A DNA stretch of 64,000 nt from Bradyrhizobium sp. CCGUVB4N (GCF_024199945.1 NZ_JANADP010000001.1:1488001-1552000); one strand, 5' to 3'; shown: positions 19,058 through 30,335, counted from the stretch's first letter. Translations and numbers: made by a program. Notes: a model not told the origin generated them from the sequence alone.

Positions 19058-19807
19058 TCACAATGCATGTTGGACCCACACATTCGGCTCCACGTAAACT
19101 CCATAATTCTGCTCAACCGATACAAGTACCGGTACCAATGCACCCTCGACCTCTGCCTGGCCCGAACAATTGAAGGCTGCCCCTGTCCATTGCGTCCACT
19201 CCGCGATGGTCCCAACGATGGTCATGGAATAGGGAGCGATCTTCAATATCTTGCCTCCGGCGCGGACGTGAGTTCGCAACCACGTGTCCGTTGGCAAACC
19301 GTCGGCACGGTGCAATGTGACATACTCGCGCATTGCCTTCCGCGCGTCGAGTTGCTTTTGGCTGGGCCGGACAGGGGCAAACATTTCTGCAAAGCCCATT
19401 TTCTTCGCGCACGCCTTCAAGGCATCCAACATCGCCAGTGCATTGCCAATGCCCCTCGCCTTGGGGACAAGGGCGATTTCGAGCGCGCTTATCGTCGTCG
19501 GCCTACGTCCAACAAGCCTGTCTTCGTGAGCCCAGCGGATAACCTGGTCCCAGCCGCCGTCAGGCAATTCGGAGCGGCCCTCGATGTTGAAGGCAAATGG
19601 AACACCAAAAGCGCGCCCGACGATCTCGCCATCGAGAAGTGCTCCAAAGGCGTAGTCGAGGTAATCGAAAAACACAGATCGCCCAAAGTAGAGCTCTGAC
19701 GTCGCGTCATGTCGCATGAACTCGGGCCACACCTCCTCCAAGTCATTCGAAAAGACCGACGGGATCAGATCTGGTCGTTCCCGCAATGAGAATATCTGTA
19801 TCTTCAT
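19058..19807 (-). CDS. GNAT-like N-acetyltransferase
   Basis: 249 aa from the ATG at 19807 (an upstream ATG at 19834 is possible). The acetyl-CoA loop region is visible as LEIALVPKARGIGNALAML then DALKACAKKMGF, matching GNAT motif A. The C-terminal part ends in a beta-rich segment (GALVPVLVSVEQNYGVYVEP). The substrate is unknown. Flanks are insertion-sequence debris, and no operon partner is seen. Confidence 0.55.
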   Translation of the reverse strand: MKIQIFSLRERPDLIPSVFSNDLEEVWPEFMRHDATSELYFGRSVFFDYLDYAFGALLDGEIVGRAFGVPFAFNIEGRSELPDGGWDQVIRWAHEDRLVGRRPTTISALEIALVPKARGIGNALAMLDALKACAKKMGFAEMFAPVRPSQKQLDARKAMREYVTLHRADGLPTDTWLRTHVRAGGKILKIAPYSMTIVGTIAEWTQWTGAAFNCSGQAEVEGALVPVLVSVEQNYGVYVEPNVWVQHAL

Positions 19808-20019
19808 TCTTCGTAACACCATTGCAGCGAGCACGAGAGCTTGTCTTAGAGACTCTGTAACCAGATTTCTAGCTCGTCTTAATCATGAGTGCCGGGCGGG
19901 CTGCTGGAACATTTCTGGTCGCGAGTGAAGGCGCGCGCGAACGCTACGGGCTTTTTCGCCGCTTTTCGACGGGACTTCCTGAACGCGTTGGAGGACGGTG
20001 GCGGGGATGACCGGGGCTC

Positions 20020-21200
20020 ATGCCCCGAGCGTCAGGACGCTTGCGGGACCAGAGCGTTTGCCGCGCTGCGGAACAGGTTGGCGTCGGCGCACGCTGCAGC
20101 GAAGGCCAGACGTACGCGGGTGGCGGTCTCGATGACACGGGCTGCGATCTTGAGAAATGTGAGCCTGATGGTGTTGAATTCGGCGGTTGCCAGATCACGC
20201 GGCTTCGGGATGGCGTCGCGCATGGCGAGGATGAGCCAATAGACGGCGGCGTGGAAGACGAGGCGAACCTGGTTGGCGATCGCCGAGCGGCAGCTGGTGC
20301 GATCGGAGGCGAGCTGGGTCTTGTGCAGCTTGGTCAGGTTCTCGGCCTGTCCGCGTGCCCGGTAGAGGCGATCATAGATCCCCCCGCCGTGCTGATATTC
20401 AGGCTGGTGACGACGTGGCGGATGTCGAGCCCTTGTTGGGGTGCTTCGATGCGGGCGATGACGCGGCGCTCAAGATGCCAGGAACCTGCCGCGTGGCGGG
20501 TCTCGGCGTAGCCGAACCACGTTCTTGTTCTCGACCGCACGTTGGTTCGGACTGCATCGCAGACCTCGTCGACCTTTCTGGCGAGCAGCTTGGTGCCGGC
20601 CAGCGCGAAGACGTAATCGACGCCGTTCTGCTCGCAGAAAGTCATGGCCTCGAGGCAGGCGTAGTGGCTTTCGCCGCGGAAGGCCAGCGCCGGCGAATGC
20701 GCCGAACCAGGCGGCGCAGATGTGTTCGCGCCTCAATGCCGCTCGGCGTCTTGCCGGGCGCAGCATGACCGCAATGGGCCGGCTGTGCTCGGTGTCGTGG
20801 ACGTGGATCGGCAGGAAGTAGTGTTCGTCACATTGGGCAATGAACAGCGCGAGTTGCTGACGGCCATGCACCACGTCGACCATGTCGTCGATGTCGAGCG
20901 TGATTGCGCTCGGGTTCGCGCTTGTCCTCGTCGGACAAGCGTAGATGTGCTCGAGCAGCAGCCCGATGACGAACCGTCTCTCGGTCTCCGGCCGGTCCTT
21001 CTGGCAGCAGACGGTGCGATCTCGTGATCGACCGATCGACCCAGTCCCAGTCGGGTCTTGCCGCCAAGCTGCGCCAGCACATGCTTAACATTGATAATGA
21101 TGCAGCCTGCCTCGATCGCCTTGAAGTCGTCGTCGGTTGCTTCGGTCGCATCACTTCCGTTGCGACGAGGGAATCACGATCGCTGACTCGAGGCTATCTT
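20020..21200 (-). pseudogene. IS1380-family transposase remnant
   Basis: The C-terminal piece (20032-20223) reads IPKPRDLATAEFNTIRLTFL then KIAARVIETATRVRLAFAAA, typical of IS1380. Further pieces in shifted frames occur at 20334-20645 (MTFCEQNGVDYVFALAGTKL) and 20730-21150. Many frameshifts make it inactive. Confidence 0.75.
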
Positions 21201-21472
21201 GAGAGTGGACCCGCAGGCTTTCGAGGCGTCAACTCTCGAAAGCCCGCAATCTCAAACCCACCAGCGTGCCAGAAACCGAATCCCGCTCAGCGGTTTGCAC
21301 ACTGTTCCACGGACGACACATTATGCGAAGTGATCGATGCGCGGGATCTTGCATCGGCACGAGTGATGGTACCTGCCCTCGCTAGGGGCTCGCACGACCG
21401 CCGCTGAAACGACGAGATAGCAATCACGTTCAGGTGCGACCTCGTCGTTGCGCCCGACTTCACGGGCAATAC
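21201..21472. other. Intergenic, nothing recognised
   Basis: Short stretch between the IS1380 remnant and the nopP stop with no supported feature. Confidence 0.3.
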
Positions 21473-22330
21473 TCAGCTGAAAGTAAGAGCGCGCTCAAGA
21501 TACCAAGAAGGGTCATCGCCAGTCGAGTCTGTCTCTACGCTTGCTTCACTCGGATTCGCCTCAACACCTGCTTCAGTATCGCTGTCATCGCCTTCAGCCT
21601 TTGAAAGATACAGTGCAGGTTTGTCTGACCGCTGCCATTCATTGTCAGCGTTCTTCGTCCACTTTTCGGGATGCTGGGTCGGATCAAGCACCCAGTGATT
21701 GCGACCCATATCAACAAACCCCATCTCCGCTAGACGGGGTTCCATACCTTCTATGGCAGGACGTGACATGACCGACGGCTGATCGCCGTCTTGCCGAAGT
21801 TGATGCTCCAGCAGAATATCGCCTGCGTTCTCGACAAGCGGATGGCTAAGCCGAAGATCTACAACGGACGTGAACTCATTGCGCCCGAATTGTCGCTGAA
21901 GCCGGTCCCCTCTAACAATCATCGGGCCTCCTGCTCTTAAAAGCCCAACAGTTGTGTCCCCCAATCGATAGCGGAAAAATCGCGGCTCCGTCACCGCATT
22001 GTCTGCCGTGCTGGCGTAAACTCTAGCGACCATTGCCGCGCGCTCAGCTTTTGTGGATACAAAATCCGTGTACTCTTGTGGATTATCGGCGATGTATTTG
22101 ATTTCGTCGCCGAAAAATTCCCTCACTTCTCTGTCAAAGGTAGATCTTGCGATCTGCTCAATGGGTGGGGCGGAAACAAGAGAGTATGGCCGCGGGTTAG
22201 CCGACGACGAACTGCCTGGCTCCATGCCTGCAAGGGTTCGTTCAAAGCGCTGACTATCGCCTGACTCCCCTGATTCATCAGTCCGGCTGGCGCCTGCGGA
22301 TTGGCTGGCTGAAATGCCGTGGCTATGCAT
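21473..22330 (-). CDS. nopP: NopP-type type III effector
   Basis: 285 aa from the ATG at 22330 (MHSHGISASQS); an ATG at 22396 is further upstream. I favour 22330 because GGAG precedes it, its N-terminus aligns with the LRR-Fic effector (SQRFERTLAGMEPG against VRFAETIAGMELS), and the tts-like site would overlap the upstream ATG. The body shows conserved NopP blocks (FFRYRLGDTTVGLLRAGG, HPLVENAGDILLEHQLRQDG, WVLDPTQHPEKWTKNADNEW). NopP is a Nop effector that conditions legume compatibility; its biochemistry is unclear. It appears intact. A dead relative of the central block lies at 42280-42440. Confidence 0.75.
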   Translation of the reverse strand: MHSHGISASQSAGASRTDESGESGDSQRFERTLAGMEPGSSSSANPRPYSLVSAPPIEQIARSTFDREVREFFGDEIKYIADNPQEYTDFVSTKAERAAMVARVYASTADNAVTEPRFFRYRLGDTTVGLLRAGGPMIVRGDRLQRQFGRNEFTSVVDLRLSHPLVENAGDILLEHQLRQDGDQPSVMSRPAIEGMEPRLAEMGFVDMGRNHWVLDPTQHPEKWTKNADNEWQRSDKPALYLSKAEGDDSDTEAGVEANPSEASVETDSTGDDPSWYLERALTFS

Positions 22331-22384
22331 CCGATTTTCGCTCCTACTGGCAGAGTTGTTACTACGGAGCTCTTGGGAGCCCTT

Positions 22385-22425
22385 GCCGTTCCACATACAA
22401 GCTCCAGCTGACCGTTATCTGACAC
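22385..22425 (-). promoter_or_regulatory. Degenerate tts box candidate upstream of nopP
   Basis: The minus strand contains GTCAGATAACGGTCAGCTGG followed by AGCTTG. The GTCAGCT half and an AGCTT are present but the TCGAAAGC half is poor. It lies 55-95 nt upstream of the preferred start. Confidence 0.35.
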
Positions 22426-23040
22426 GCAGACGTCACGCATCTGTCCCCGCATTTGGCGGACCAGGCTATCGTGATCGTGGCAACACGCCCGACTCGAGCA
22501 TCTCCCGTCATCAGCGAGTGAAAGATCGCTACGAACTCGATGATGATATCATCACCAGCAATACGAGTAGGCTTGGACTTAATCGAGTTTCGACGTCGGG
22601 CACGTCCCAATCACGCAAGCCTACCGTTGCTTGTTCGGCGCGCTCGACCAGAGCGGAGCGTGTGTTGCATGGCAGCCGATGAACCAGCCCGACCGACCGC
22701 CCAATGACGTAGATCTGCTCGATCAGATCTGCGCTACTTATTGAACCACGGCGTCGTTCCGAACCGCCCCGTTGTCCAATACACCGCATGTCCAGGTTGG
22801 CGTTCGGCGAACCTCAGGGGCCATCCGCTGCATTGCAGAGCTGAATAGTTGGCCGCCCTGTCCAGCAGGATCGCGCATCCTTCCATGCCCTCAGCGCTCT
22901 CGGTTCTGGATTTAGAGATGTTCGGACGTCGCAAGTCGATCAATGCCGGTCAGTCTGCGCGCCGGCTCGAAGCCTCTGACGGAGCGACCGGCGCATCAAC
23001 TGGCTATTGCCGCGCACGATCGGCGGCTCGAACAGTACCC
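22426..23040. other. Intergenic, nothing recognised
   Basis: About 600 bp with only short non-homologous frames. Confidence 0.3.
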
Positions 23041-23048
23041 ACTGCACA

Positions 23049-23540
23049 TCATGTTGGTTCAAGGACCACATACTTTGCACTTGCACCATAGCTTGCGAGC
23101 TTCTGGTTCAAATCCACGTCATCGAGCGTTCGGAAGCCGTGCTTCTCCCAGAACTTTCCTGAATTGCTGACAGCGACCAGCGAGAGGTTGGGAAAGCCGG
23201 CCTTTGTCGCGTGTCTGACCAGCTTAAGCACGACCTCGGAAAGCCGCAGCGTTGCTGCGCGCTTCCGGCAACAACGCGATGTCGTGATATTAGGTCGATG
23301 CAGGCTCGGTCACGGCGCCCACAAGCGCATTCAGCGCGGGCGGCTCCTTGAAGCGCCAAGGATGGTGACGATATAGCCGGCCAGGTCGTCCCGCGAGCGC
23401 TCAAGCACAAAACATCCCTCAGGGTACATCTCCGGCCGCTCCGGGAAAACGGCCTCATCCTGGCGATAGTTTAGGTGGACGCGATCTGCGATGGCGCGAA
23501 CTTCAAGAAGATGGTCGGGCTCAATCGCTCGCCACGGCAT
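23049..23540 (-). pseudogene. GNAT acetyltransferase pseudogene
   Basis: The N-terminal part (PWRAIEPDHLLEVRAIADRV, 23331-23540) and C-terminal part (GFPNLSLVAVSNSGKFWEKH, then GFRTL, 23049-23231) belong to one GNAT family but are in different frames. The middle reads ALNALVGAVTEPAST, then TAA, then YHDIALLPEAR, so it has a nonsense codon plus frameshifts. Confidence 0.7.
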
Positions 23541-23959
23541 GCAAAAGTACTTTCAATGAACCTTCCAATCCTTAGACAACCACCAGCACCAAAGTCCTGT
23601 CCAGGACAGACCGGGTCCGCCGCTAAGCTAATCAAACCGTGTAACAACTGTGTTCGTTTTGCTTTGTGCGATTGGGGTCGTGACGAACATTGGCCTCGCG
23701 GAATTGATGGAGGCATCGGACTTAGCCAATGAGTGCCCCCAGAGGAAGCTTCAAGGGAAGCCCCAGGTGCAGAACTGCTCAAAGTCAGGGAAACCTTCAC
23801 GGGCGATCCCGAGCCAACCCCTCCCATGGGCAAGGTGTATGGACTGATCTTAGTGTCCCGAGCCACACGTTCGCAATCATAGATCCGCAGTAAATTCGCG
23901 TCGCTGTGCCAAGGATGGAGGCAAGCAGCGACGGAGTCCCCAATGGCAATCCAGCAACT

Positions 23960-25000
23960 TCCTGCCCGATATTGAGCGATGACGAGCGCGCCGAATTGAC
24001 GTCGCTGACGATGCGGCGGAACGGCGCTGGCTCTTAAGAGTCCGGATCATGCTGATCCTGTGCGGAAGGTGGGCAGAACACGGGAGTGGCGGCCAAGCTA
24101 GGGCTGGAGCAGCAGACCGTAAAAAAGTGGCGGCGGCGTTTTATGGAGCAGCGCGGGGCCGGACTGCGCGACGAGCCCCGCACGATTGAGGATGCCCGCA
24201 TCGAAGCCGTGATCGTGAGAACGTTGGAGAGTTGCGCTGAGCACGCCACCCATTAGAGCTCTCGCGACATGACGAAGACCAGCGGCCTATCGGTATCGAC
24301 GGTGCAACGCATCTGACCGGCCTTCGCTTTCCAGTCGCACCGGATGGAGACGTTCAAGCTCTCGACCGATCCGAACTTCGTGGCCAAAGTGCGCGATGTC
24401 GTGGGTCTCTGCGTCTCACCGCCGGTGCACGCCATCGTTCTGTGTGTGGATGAGAGGTCCCAAATCCAGGCGCTGGACCGAAGCCAGCCGATGCTTCCGA
24501 TGTATCCCGGCCAGGCGGCCCGAAGATGCCATGACGGACAAAAGCCATGGCACCACATAGCTGTTCGCCGGCCTCGATATTGCGACCGGACGGGTCATTG
24601 GCAAGTGCTGCGGGCGCCATCGCACCGCCGAATTTCGCAAGGTTCTTGACGAGATCGAGGCTGCCGTACCGCGCGAACTCGACGTCGATCTCGTCACGAA
24701 CAATTACGTCACGCACAGGACCGCAATGATCCGCAGATGGCTCGCCAAAAAGGTCGCGTTGGCACGTGCACCTGACCGCGACCAGTTCGTCAGGACTCAA
24801 CCAAGTCGAGCGCTTCTTCGCGCTCCTCACCGATAAGACGATCCGGCTCGGCATCTATCGCAGCTTGGCTGCCCTTAGGGTGGACGTCGCCTCGTTCATC
24901 GAGCGACACAACGCCGATCCCCAACCGTTCCGATGGACCAGATCAGCCGACGACATCTTTGCTTCCATCGAGCGCTTCTGTCGTTACATTGTCCCGGCAA
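23960..25000 (+). pseudogene. IS630-family transposase remnant
   Basis: TGVAAKLGLEQQTVKKWRRR (24083 on) is the HTH, VLCVDERSQIQALDRSQPML (24430 on) carries the first DDE Asp, and an FFALLTDKTIRLGIYRSLAA C-terminal region follows (24810 on). These lie in different frames, and the IS630 order is preserved. Inactive. Confidence 0.8.
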
Positions 25001-25540
25001 AATCACGCCCCAATGCTCCAAACTTCCGGTTCAGGACTCGAGACTGGCAGCACCTACAGCGACATCGCCAATGTGAAGAGATAGTCCAGACCATGAGCGC
25101 CCGATGAGCGGCGACTAAAGCCGAAGCGGTACGACAATTCGTGGAGCTCCAAGGCCTGTGCTGGTTCGAGTCCGGCCGCCCGCACCAATGAACTTGGGGG
25201 AAACTGTCGGCTTCCATTCCCATATCCCGCGTCAGACAGCGCGGACTTCCCCGTCACTGGGCAACTAAAAAATCCGACGCGAAGGGCCATATCTGTCGGA
25301 TTAACCGCGACTGCGTTCGACCCTTCTGCCGGCTTCCAGGCAATCCGGCTGCAGCATCGCGTTTTTGCGATCGAGGAGAAGGCGAGCAGCGTGAATACCA
25401 AGACCTAATTGTCCTATGAGAGCGTTCGATATTAATAAGTTTAAGAAGACTATACGAAGGTTTGTAATGCGCCTTCCTTCGGCTGTGCTGTTCAGCACCC
25501 GGTCGCGAAACCACCCAGGAGCACCTATCGGGGTCGAAAT
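25001..25540. other. Intergenic with a tRNA-like 3' end
   Basis: No protein gene seen. Residues 25160-25187 form a perfect T-arm-like hairpin (GCTGG TTCGAGT CCGGC) followed by CGCCCGC, A and CCA, as at a tRNA 3' end. A matching 5' acceptor strand and a proper anticodon arm are not found, so it is at best a tRNA fragment or decayed attachment site. Confidence 0.3.
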
Positions 25541-25597
25541 GAATTGTTGTATTCTTGCTCAATTGTTAACCCGCTCGAAGGCCGGACCGCTACAAGC

Positions 25598-28255
25598 ATG
25601 TGTAACCAGCTCACCACGTTTGGATGTTCAGCGATGCAGCTGGTTTTCGGAAGCGTTGCGCTAGCGGCGGTGACGCTAGTGTCCGTTTATATTCACAGCC
25701 CTTTCGCAGCGACGGCGTTCGCCTATCTCGCGGTGATATTGCTGTTTTCGCTGACAGGCGGCTTCATCGCATCGTCGGTGCTTTCTATCGCCTCCGTCGC
25801 TGCGTTGGCCTATTTGTTTACGTCCCCGACGTTCAGTCTCCGGATCGATGACCCTCAGGACCTTTTGGTGATTGTCACCTTCCTAACCGTCTCAATTGTC
25901 GGAACGCACCTGATCGGAAAGGTCCGCCGCGAAAGGGAGGCTGCGCGTGAGTCCGTAGCCAAGCTACGGCACAGAGCGGCCGATCTGCATGGCCGCGAGA
26001 AACGCTGGCGCGCAATCTTTGAGCATAATCCATTTATGTATTTCATGGTCGATGAAGCCGGAACGGTCCTCAACGTCAATACTTTCGGCGCGACCCAACT
26101 CGGCTATGCTCCTGGGGAGCTGGCAGGCCTATCTGTGCTGAATGTCTTTCTGAAAGAAGATCGTGAGGTCGTTCGCAAACGTATCGGGGAGTGTCTTACA
26201 AATATCGGCCAATCGCGCACCTGGGACATCCAGAAGATCAGGAAAGACGGTTCGGTGCTGTGGGTGCGCGAAAACGCCAAAGCCATGCTGTGGGCCGATG
26301 ACAAGCCCATCGTCCTCATTGCCTGCGAAGATGTCACCGAGCAGAAGCGGACCGCACTTGCGCTGCAGCGGAGTGAGGCCCAATTAGCCCAGGCGCAGGA
26401 ATTGAGCCACGCCGGCAGCTTTGGCTGGAACGTCGCCACCGGCGAGGTCACTTGGTCTAAGGAAATTTTTCGGATTTTCCAATACGATCCGGAGACGAAA
26501 GCGACACTGCAGCACGTCCTTAATCGCGTCCACCCAGAAGATAAGGCCGCCGTCCGAGAGACGGCAGATCGAGCGTTTCAAGGCGAGGATTTCGAGCATG
26601 AATACCGACTGCAGATGCCCGACGGGTCGGTAAAGCATATTCACACGCTGGCACGGGCTACGAGAACCGCGTCTGGCGATATCGAGTTCGTCGGGGCGGC
26701 GACGGACGTCACAGCAGCCAAGCAGACGGAACAGCAGCTGCGCCGTAGCGAGGCCTATCTGGCCGACGCGCAGCAGCTGAGTCGCACAGGTACTTGGTCC
26801 TGGGACTGCCGTCGTCACTGTTTTGCGTATCGCTCCGCCGAAGTCAGTCGTCTGTTTGGCTTCGATTCGGACGAGCCTGTATCGCTTGAGGCCATCCAGT
26901 CGCGTATTCATCCAGATGACTTGGCGCCGCTGCAGGAAGTGCAACGTCAGGCTATCGAACAGAAGGCAGGTAACTTTGAGTATGATTTCCGAATCCGTCT
27001 TCCCGATGGCTCGATAAGGCACATACACTCAGTTGCGCACGCTGTGTTGGGAAGCGATGGCGACACTGTCGAACTCATCGGAACGCATATGGATGTCACC
27101 GAGCAACACGCAGCCAGGGAACAATTGGAAAACACCCTTGCCGCGCTGCGTGAGAGCGAGCAGCGCTTTCGTGACTACGCCGAAACTGCTTCCGACTGGC
27201 TCTGGGAGACCGGGCCGGACCATCTGGTCACCCACTTATCGGAGCACGCCGGCGCTACGGGCATCATGGCCACAGGACTCATCGGCCTGCCTCCTTGGAA
27301 AATTGCGTGCGACGTCGAAGAAGACCCCGAGAAGTGGCGACAGCATCGGGCGACGCTAGACGCACATCTGCCATTTCGTGATCTCGTCTATCGCGCCGTC
27401 AATAGGACCGGGACTCCGATCTACGTCCGGACCAGCGGCAAGCCGTTTTTTGATGTCAGCGGCAACTTTCTGGGCTACCGAGGCGTCAGCACCGACATCA
27501 CCGCGAAGATCCGCGCAGATCAGGCCGAACAAGAGCTGCGGAAGGCACAGGCGGATCTTGCTCATGTATCGCGCGTGACGATGCTGGGGGAGCTAACAGC
27601 CTCCATCGCCCACGAAGTAAACCAGCCGCTCTCCGCCATTGTCAGCAATGCCGATGCGTGCCTCGCTTGGATGGGGCGCGAAGTTCCTGAGCTTTCCGCC
27701 GCGCGCAGATCGGTGGAGTGGATCGCCAAGGACGCGATCCGGGCAAGCGAGGTGATCCGCAGGGTCCGCGCACTTGCGAAGAAAGGGGAGATCGAGATGG
27801 TATCTCTCGATATCAATGACGTCGTTAAGGAGGCCATCACGCTGGTGACACGTGAGCTGGTCAATCACCAAGTGGCCTTGCGAACCGAGTTGACCCCAAT
27901 GCTTCCCACGATTCTTGGTGACCGGATTCAGCTGCAACAGGTGATCATCAATCTGGTGACGAACGGGATCGAAGCCATGCAAGCGGTTGACGATCGAACG
28001 CGCGGACTGGTGATCAGATCTTCCTGGAACGGTGATGGGCGCGTGCAGCTCTCCGTGACCGATTGCGGCGCCGGGATCGCTGAGGAAGATAGGGATCGCA
28101 TCTTAGATCCGTTTTTCACCACCAAAACGAGCGGTCTTGGAATGGGTCTGTCGATCTGTCGTTCGATCGTGGAAGCTCACGGAGGGCGCCTGTCAATCGT
28201 CCGCAACCAAGGGCCGGGCGCGACCTTTCAGTTTGCCCTGCCGATCGTGTCGTGA
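25598..28255 (+). CDS. Membrane multi-PAS sensor histidine kinase
   Basis: About 885 aa from ATG 25598 (an ATG at 25544 would add 18 residues; ATG 25634 is also possible). Several N-terminal membrane helices ([20 protein letters not shown] onward) precede four PAS-like modules, each with sequences like [20 protein letters not shown] or [20 protein letters not shown]. The HisKA domain has the phospho-His in [12 protein letters not shown], and the ATPase domain has [17 protein letters not shown] and SGLGMGLS. The architecture resembles rhizobial NodV/NwsA-type kinases, but no full response regulator follows. It lies directly before nopX, which is convergent. A symbiotic sensing role is inference. 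Confidence 0.8.
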   Translation: MCNQLTTFGCSAMQLVFGSVALAAVTLVSVYIHSPFAATAFAYLAVILLFSLTGGFIASSVLSIASVAALAYLFTSPTFSLRIDDPQDLLVIVTFLTVSIVGTHLIGKVRREREAARESVAKLRHRAADLHGREKRWRAIFEHNPFMYFMVDEAGTVLNVNTFGATQLGYAPGELAGLSVLNVFLKEDREVVRKRIGECLTNIGQSRTWDIQKIRKDGSVLWVRENAKAMLWADDKPIVLIACEDVTEQKRTALALQRSEAQLAQAQELSHAGSFGWNVATGEVTWSKEIFRIFQYDPETKATLQHVLNRVHPEDKAAVRETADRAFQGEDFEHEYRLQMPDGSVKHIHTLARATRTASGDIEFVGAATDVTAAKQTEQQLRRSEAYLADAQQLSRTGTWSWDCRRHCFAYRSAEVSRLFGFDSDEPVSLEAIQSRIHPDDLAPLQEVQRQAIEQKAGNFEYDFRIRLPDGSIRHIHSVAHAVLGSDGDTVELIGTHMDVTEQHAAREQLENTLAALRESEQRFRDYAETASDWLWETGPDHLVTHLSEHAGATGIMATGLIGLPPWKIACDVEEDPEKWRQHRATLDAHLPFRDLVYRAVNRTGTPIYVRTSGKPFFDVSGNFLGYRGVSTDITAKIRADQAEQELRKAQADLAHVSRVTMLGELTASIAHEVNQPLSAIVSNADACLAWMGREVPELSAARRSVEWIAKDAIRASEVIRRVRALAKKGEIEMVSLDINDVVKEAITLVTRELVNHQVALRTELTPMLPTILGDRIQLQQVIINLVTNGIEAMQAVDDRTRGLVIRSSWNGDGRVQLSVTDCGAGIAEEDRDRILDPFFTTKTSGLGMGLSICRSIVEAHGGRLSIVRNQGPGATFQFALPIVS

Positions 28256-28439
28256 ATGGACGCTTTGACGCGCTCGCGAAAGCCGGAAGGCCGACGGACC
28301 GACAAGTGCGATCGTCTTCATGGCCGGGAAGACGCCTCGATGCGTCACTCGAATGTTGCAAGAGTTGATGCAAGGTCATGGCTGGTTTCCGATGTGTTTC
28401 CCGATGGTGACGATGTGGTCATTCAACGCCGACAGTGGC
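28256..28439 (+). pseudogene. Possible remnant of a response-regulator gene
   Basis: ATG 28256 follows the kinase stop immediately. The first codons read MDALTRSRK, and DKC plus EDASMRH in two frames resemble the start of a NodW/NwsB-like receiver. The resemblance ends after about 40 codons. Low confidence. Confidence 0.25.
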
Positions 28440-30242
28440 TTATGTGGGCTCAGTTTCAAGCCTCGTCTTCAGGTCGTCCAAATAGTTGTCCGCATAGGAT
28501 TGCGCTTGCGAGACCGTCAGGTCGATTCCGCTCGTTGCAGCCCCTTCCATCACTGTCTTCATTAGCCCTTCGCGCATCGCGAATTTGACCTCGGGCCCAG
28601 AGATGCAGCCAACGGCCTGCGCCGCGACGTTGAGGCCAGCTTCTTCCAGCGCTTGCTTCATATTGCCCCCGCTAATGGCGGTGTGCAAAAGGTTCGCTGC
28701 TTGCGACTCGCACTCGAGCGCCATTGATGCTGCATCGGCCAATTCGCCCAGACCCGGAACGAAACCGAGCAGACCGACCGCCGTGGCGGTCCAATCAAGC
28801 ACCTTCGAACCCACTTTGGCCACGCCGTCGAGCCCATGCATGAGGGCCCCGCCGTTCTTCTTCTGAGACTTGATGTCGGGCTGGTCGGCCGCGCCCGTTA
28901 GCATATCCGCGACAGCGTTCTGTTGGGCCAAGGTCTCGGGGAGGTGGGTCTTTGTCTGCTGGACGGTGTGGTTCGCAGCCGACAGGTTGCTGTAGAAGTG
29001 CGTGAAGTCGTTGTTGCTGATATTACCGGAATCGACCGTATGCCCGCCGCCGAAGTCGAAGAACTTGTGATGGGTCTTGTAGCCCGTAATCGAGTTGTTT
29101 AGCAGACCGAACAACACGGGATCCGAGAGCAGTTGTGACGCCGCTTGTCGTACCTTCGGGTCGAGAGTTTTGTCGCCCGCCATGCTCGCCAACTTCTCGC
29201 GTGTCAGGACGCCGCCTCCGAAGAAGGCATCCTCATTCTTGTTGATCGTACCGAGCGTGTCCAGCTCGCATTGCGAGAGGTTCATCGACGACGAGGCGAC
29301 TTGCAGGAAGTCTTCCTTGTGGACCTTATCAATCGCACCACCGTAAAGCTGCTTCCAGGTGTCCGGATGGTCGAGGAAGTATTGAGCCGCCGCGATCACC
29401 TGGGGCGGACACTTGCCGGTTTGGGCGTTGCCGTCGACGATCCCCTTGAAATCGTCCAGGCTCAAATTCTTGGGCAGGTAGTCAGAATACTTGTACAGCT
29501 CGCGCAATGCATCACTCAAGGTCATGACCGACGGTTGTCCATTCCCGGTGCCGTCGGATGGAATATAGTTCTGCTCGTAGCTGCGCGCCTGCTGCTCCTG
29601 GAATGTGGCCACCTGCGAGTGGCTGTCGGAAAACTCTGACAGATCCTTGTCCTTGATCTTGCCTCCGCAGCGGCCGTCGCCTTGGGAGCCAATTGCGTAG
29701 AAGAGCTCTGGGTCGCGCCGCAATCCATTGATCGCCTCCTTCAGATCCGCGGGCGTCGACGGATCGTTGGCCTTGTCTGCCAGCGAGTCCCAGCTGAGCG
29801 GGCATTGGTCCTTGTGCCGGTTCAGCACTGCCACGATCTGCAACTCGGCATTAGTCAGCGTGCCGCCATTCCACGTGATCCTTGAGCTTGGCACCGGAGC
29901 AGTCGGTAGATCAGCTGCGGGTTCAGCCGTCGCCGATGTGCCGCTTGCCGATGTGCCGCTTGAGGAGGGAAGGGGCTCGCCCCGCTCCATGGCCTCGATC
30001 GCCGCCTTCACGTGCGCGGGCAGGTGGTCCAGCGGATCCTCCGGCATAGGCAGCTTTGGGTGCAGTAGGTCCGGTGACGGGGGGGGCGCGTCGGCTTGGT
30101 CGTCCCGCGTGCAAACGGACACCATTGCCTCGAATGTCGAAGGTTCCCCTTGCCGAATCTGGCCGGGTGTGTGCGCGGAAGGTCCCAACGCCGACAGAGC
30201 TGGATTTGCACTACCTGGTAGCAAAGAATTATTGAGCTGCAT
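28440..30242 (-). CDS. nopX: Type III translocon protein NopX (NolX/HrpF family)
   Basis: 600 aa, typical of NolX/HrpF. Hallmarks are repeated D-P-x-L-F blocks (RRDPELFYAIGSQGDGRCGG, LLSDPVLFGLLNNSITGYKT), the KIKDKDLSEF segment, and a C-terminal hydrophobic region (DWTATAVGLLGFVPGLGELA) expected to insert into the plant membrane. NopX is secreted and is thought to form the translocon pore in the host plasma membrane. A near-consensus tts box on the same strand 70-95 nt upstream explains its regulation. It is transcribed away from the nopC/nopA-rhcV operon. It appears intact. Confidence 0.92.
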   Translation of the reverse strand: MQLNNSLLPGSANPALSALGPSAHTPGQIRQGEPSTFEAMVSVCTRDDQADAPPPSPDLLHPKLPMPEDPLDHLPAHVKAAIEAMERGEPLPSSSGTSASGTSATAEPAADLPTAPVPSSRITWNGGTLTNAELQIVAVLNRHKDQCPLSWDSLADKANDPSTPADLKEAINGLRRDPELFYAIGSQGDGRCGGKIKDKDLSEFSDSHSQVATFQEQQARSYEQNYIPSDGTGNGQPSVMTLSDALRELYKYSDYLPKNLSLDDFKGIVDGNAQTGKCPPQVIAAAQYFLDHPDTWKQLYGGAIDKVHKEDFLQVASSSMNLSQCELDTLGTINKNEDAFFGGGVLTREKLASMAGDKTLDPKVRQAASQLLSDPVLFGLLNNSITGYKTHHKFFDFGGGHTVDSGNISNNDFTHFYSNLSAANHTVQQTKTHLPETLAQQNAVADMLTGAADQPDIKSQKKNGGALMHGLDGVAKVGSKVLDWTATAVGLLGFVPGLGELADAASMALECESQAANLLHTAISGGNMKQALEEAGLNVAAQAVGCISGPEVKFAMREGLMKTVMEGAATSGIDLTVSQAQSYADNYLDDLKTRLETEPT

Positions 30243-30312
30243 GTGAGTTCATGTTCCATTGCGGTCAACGGGCGGGATCGGCGGTTAGAGATCGAGGCTA
30301 CGGGATAGGCAC

Positions 30313-30335
30313 GCAAGCTTTCGAAAAGCTGACGA
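30313..30335 (-). promoter_or_regulatory. tts box of nopX
   Basis: The minus strand reads TCGTCAGCTTTTCGAAAGCT, the full tts consensus bound by TtsI. Confidence 0.92.

Noticed and set aside
25054..25401. Minus-strand frame with VRAAGLEPAQALELHELSYR
   Set aside because: This type of frame is a common false translation of tRNA-like sequence rather than a protein.
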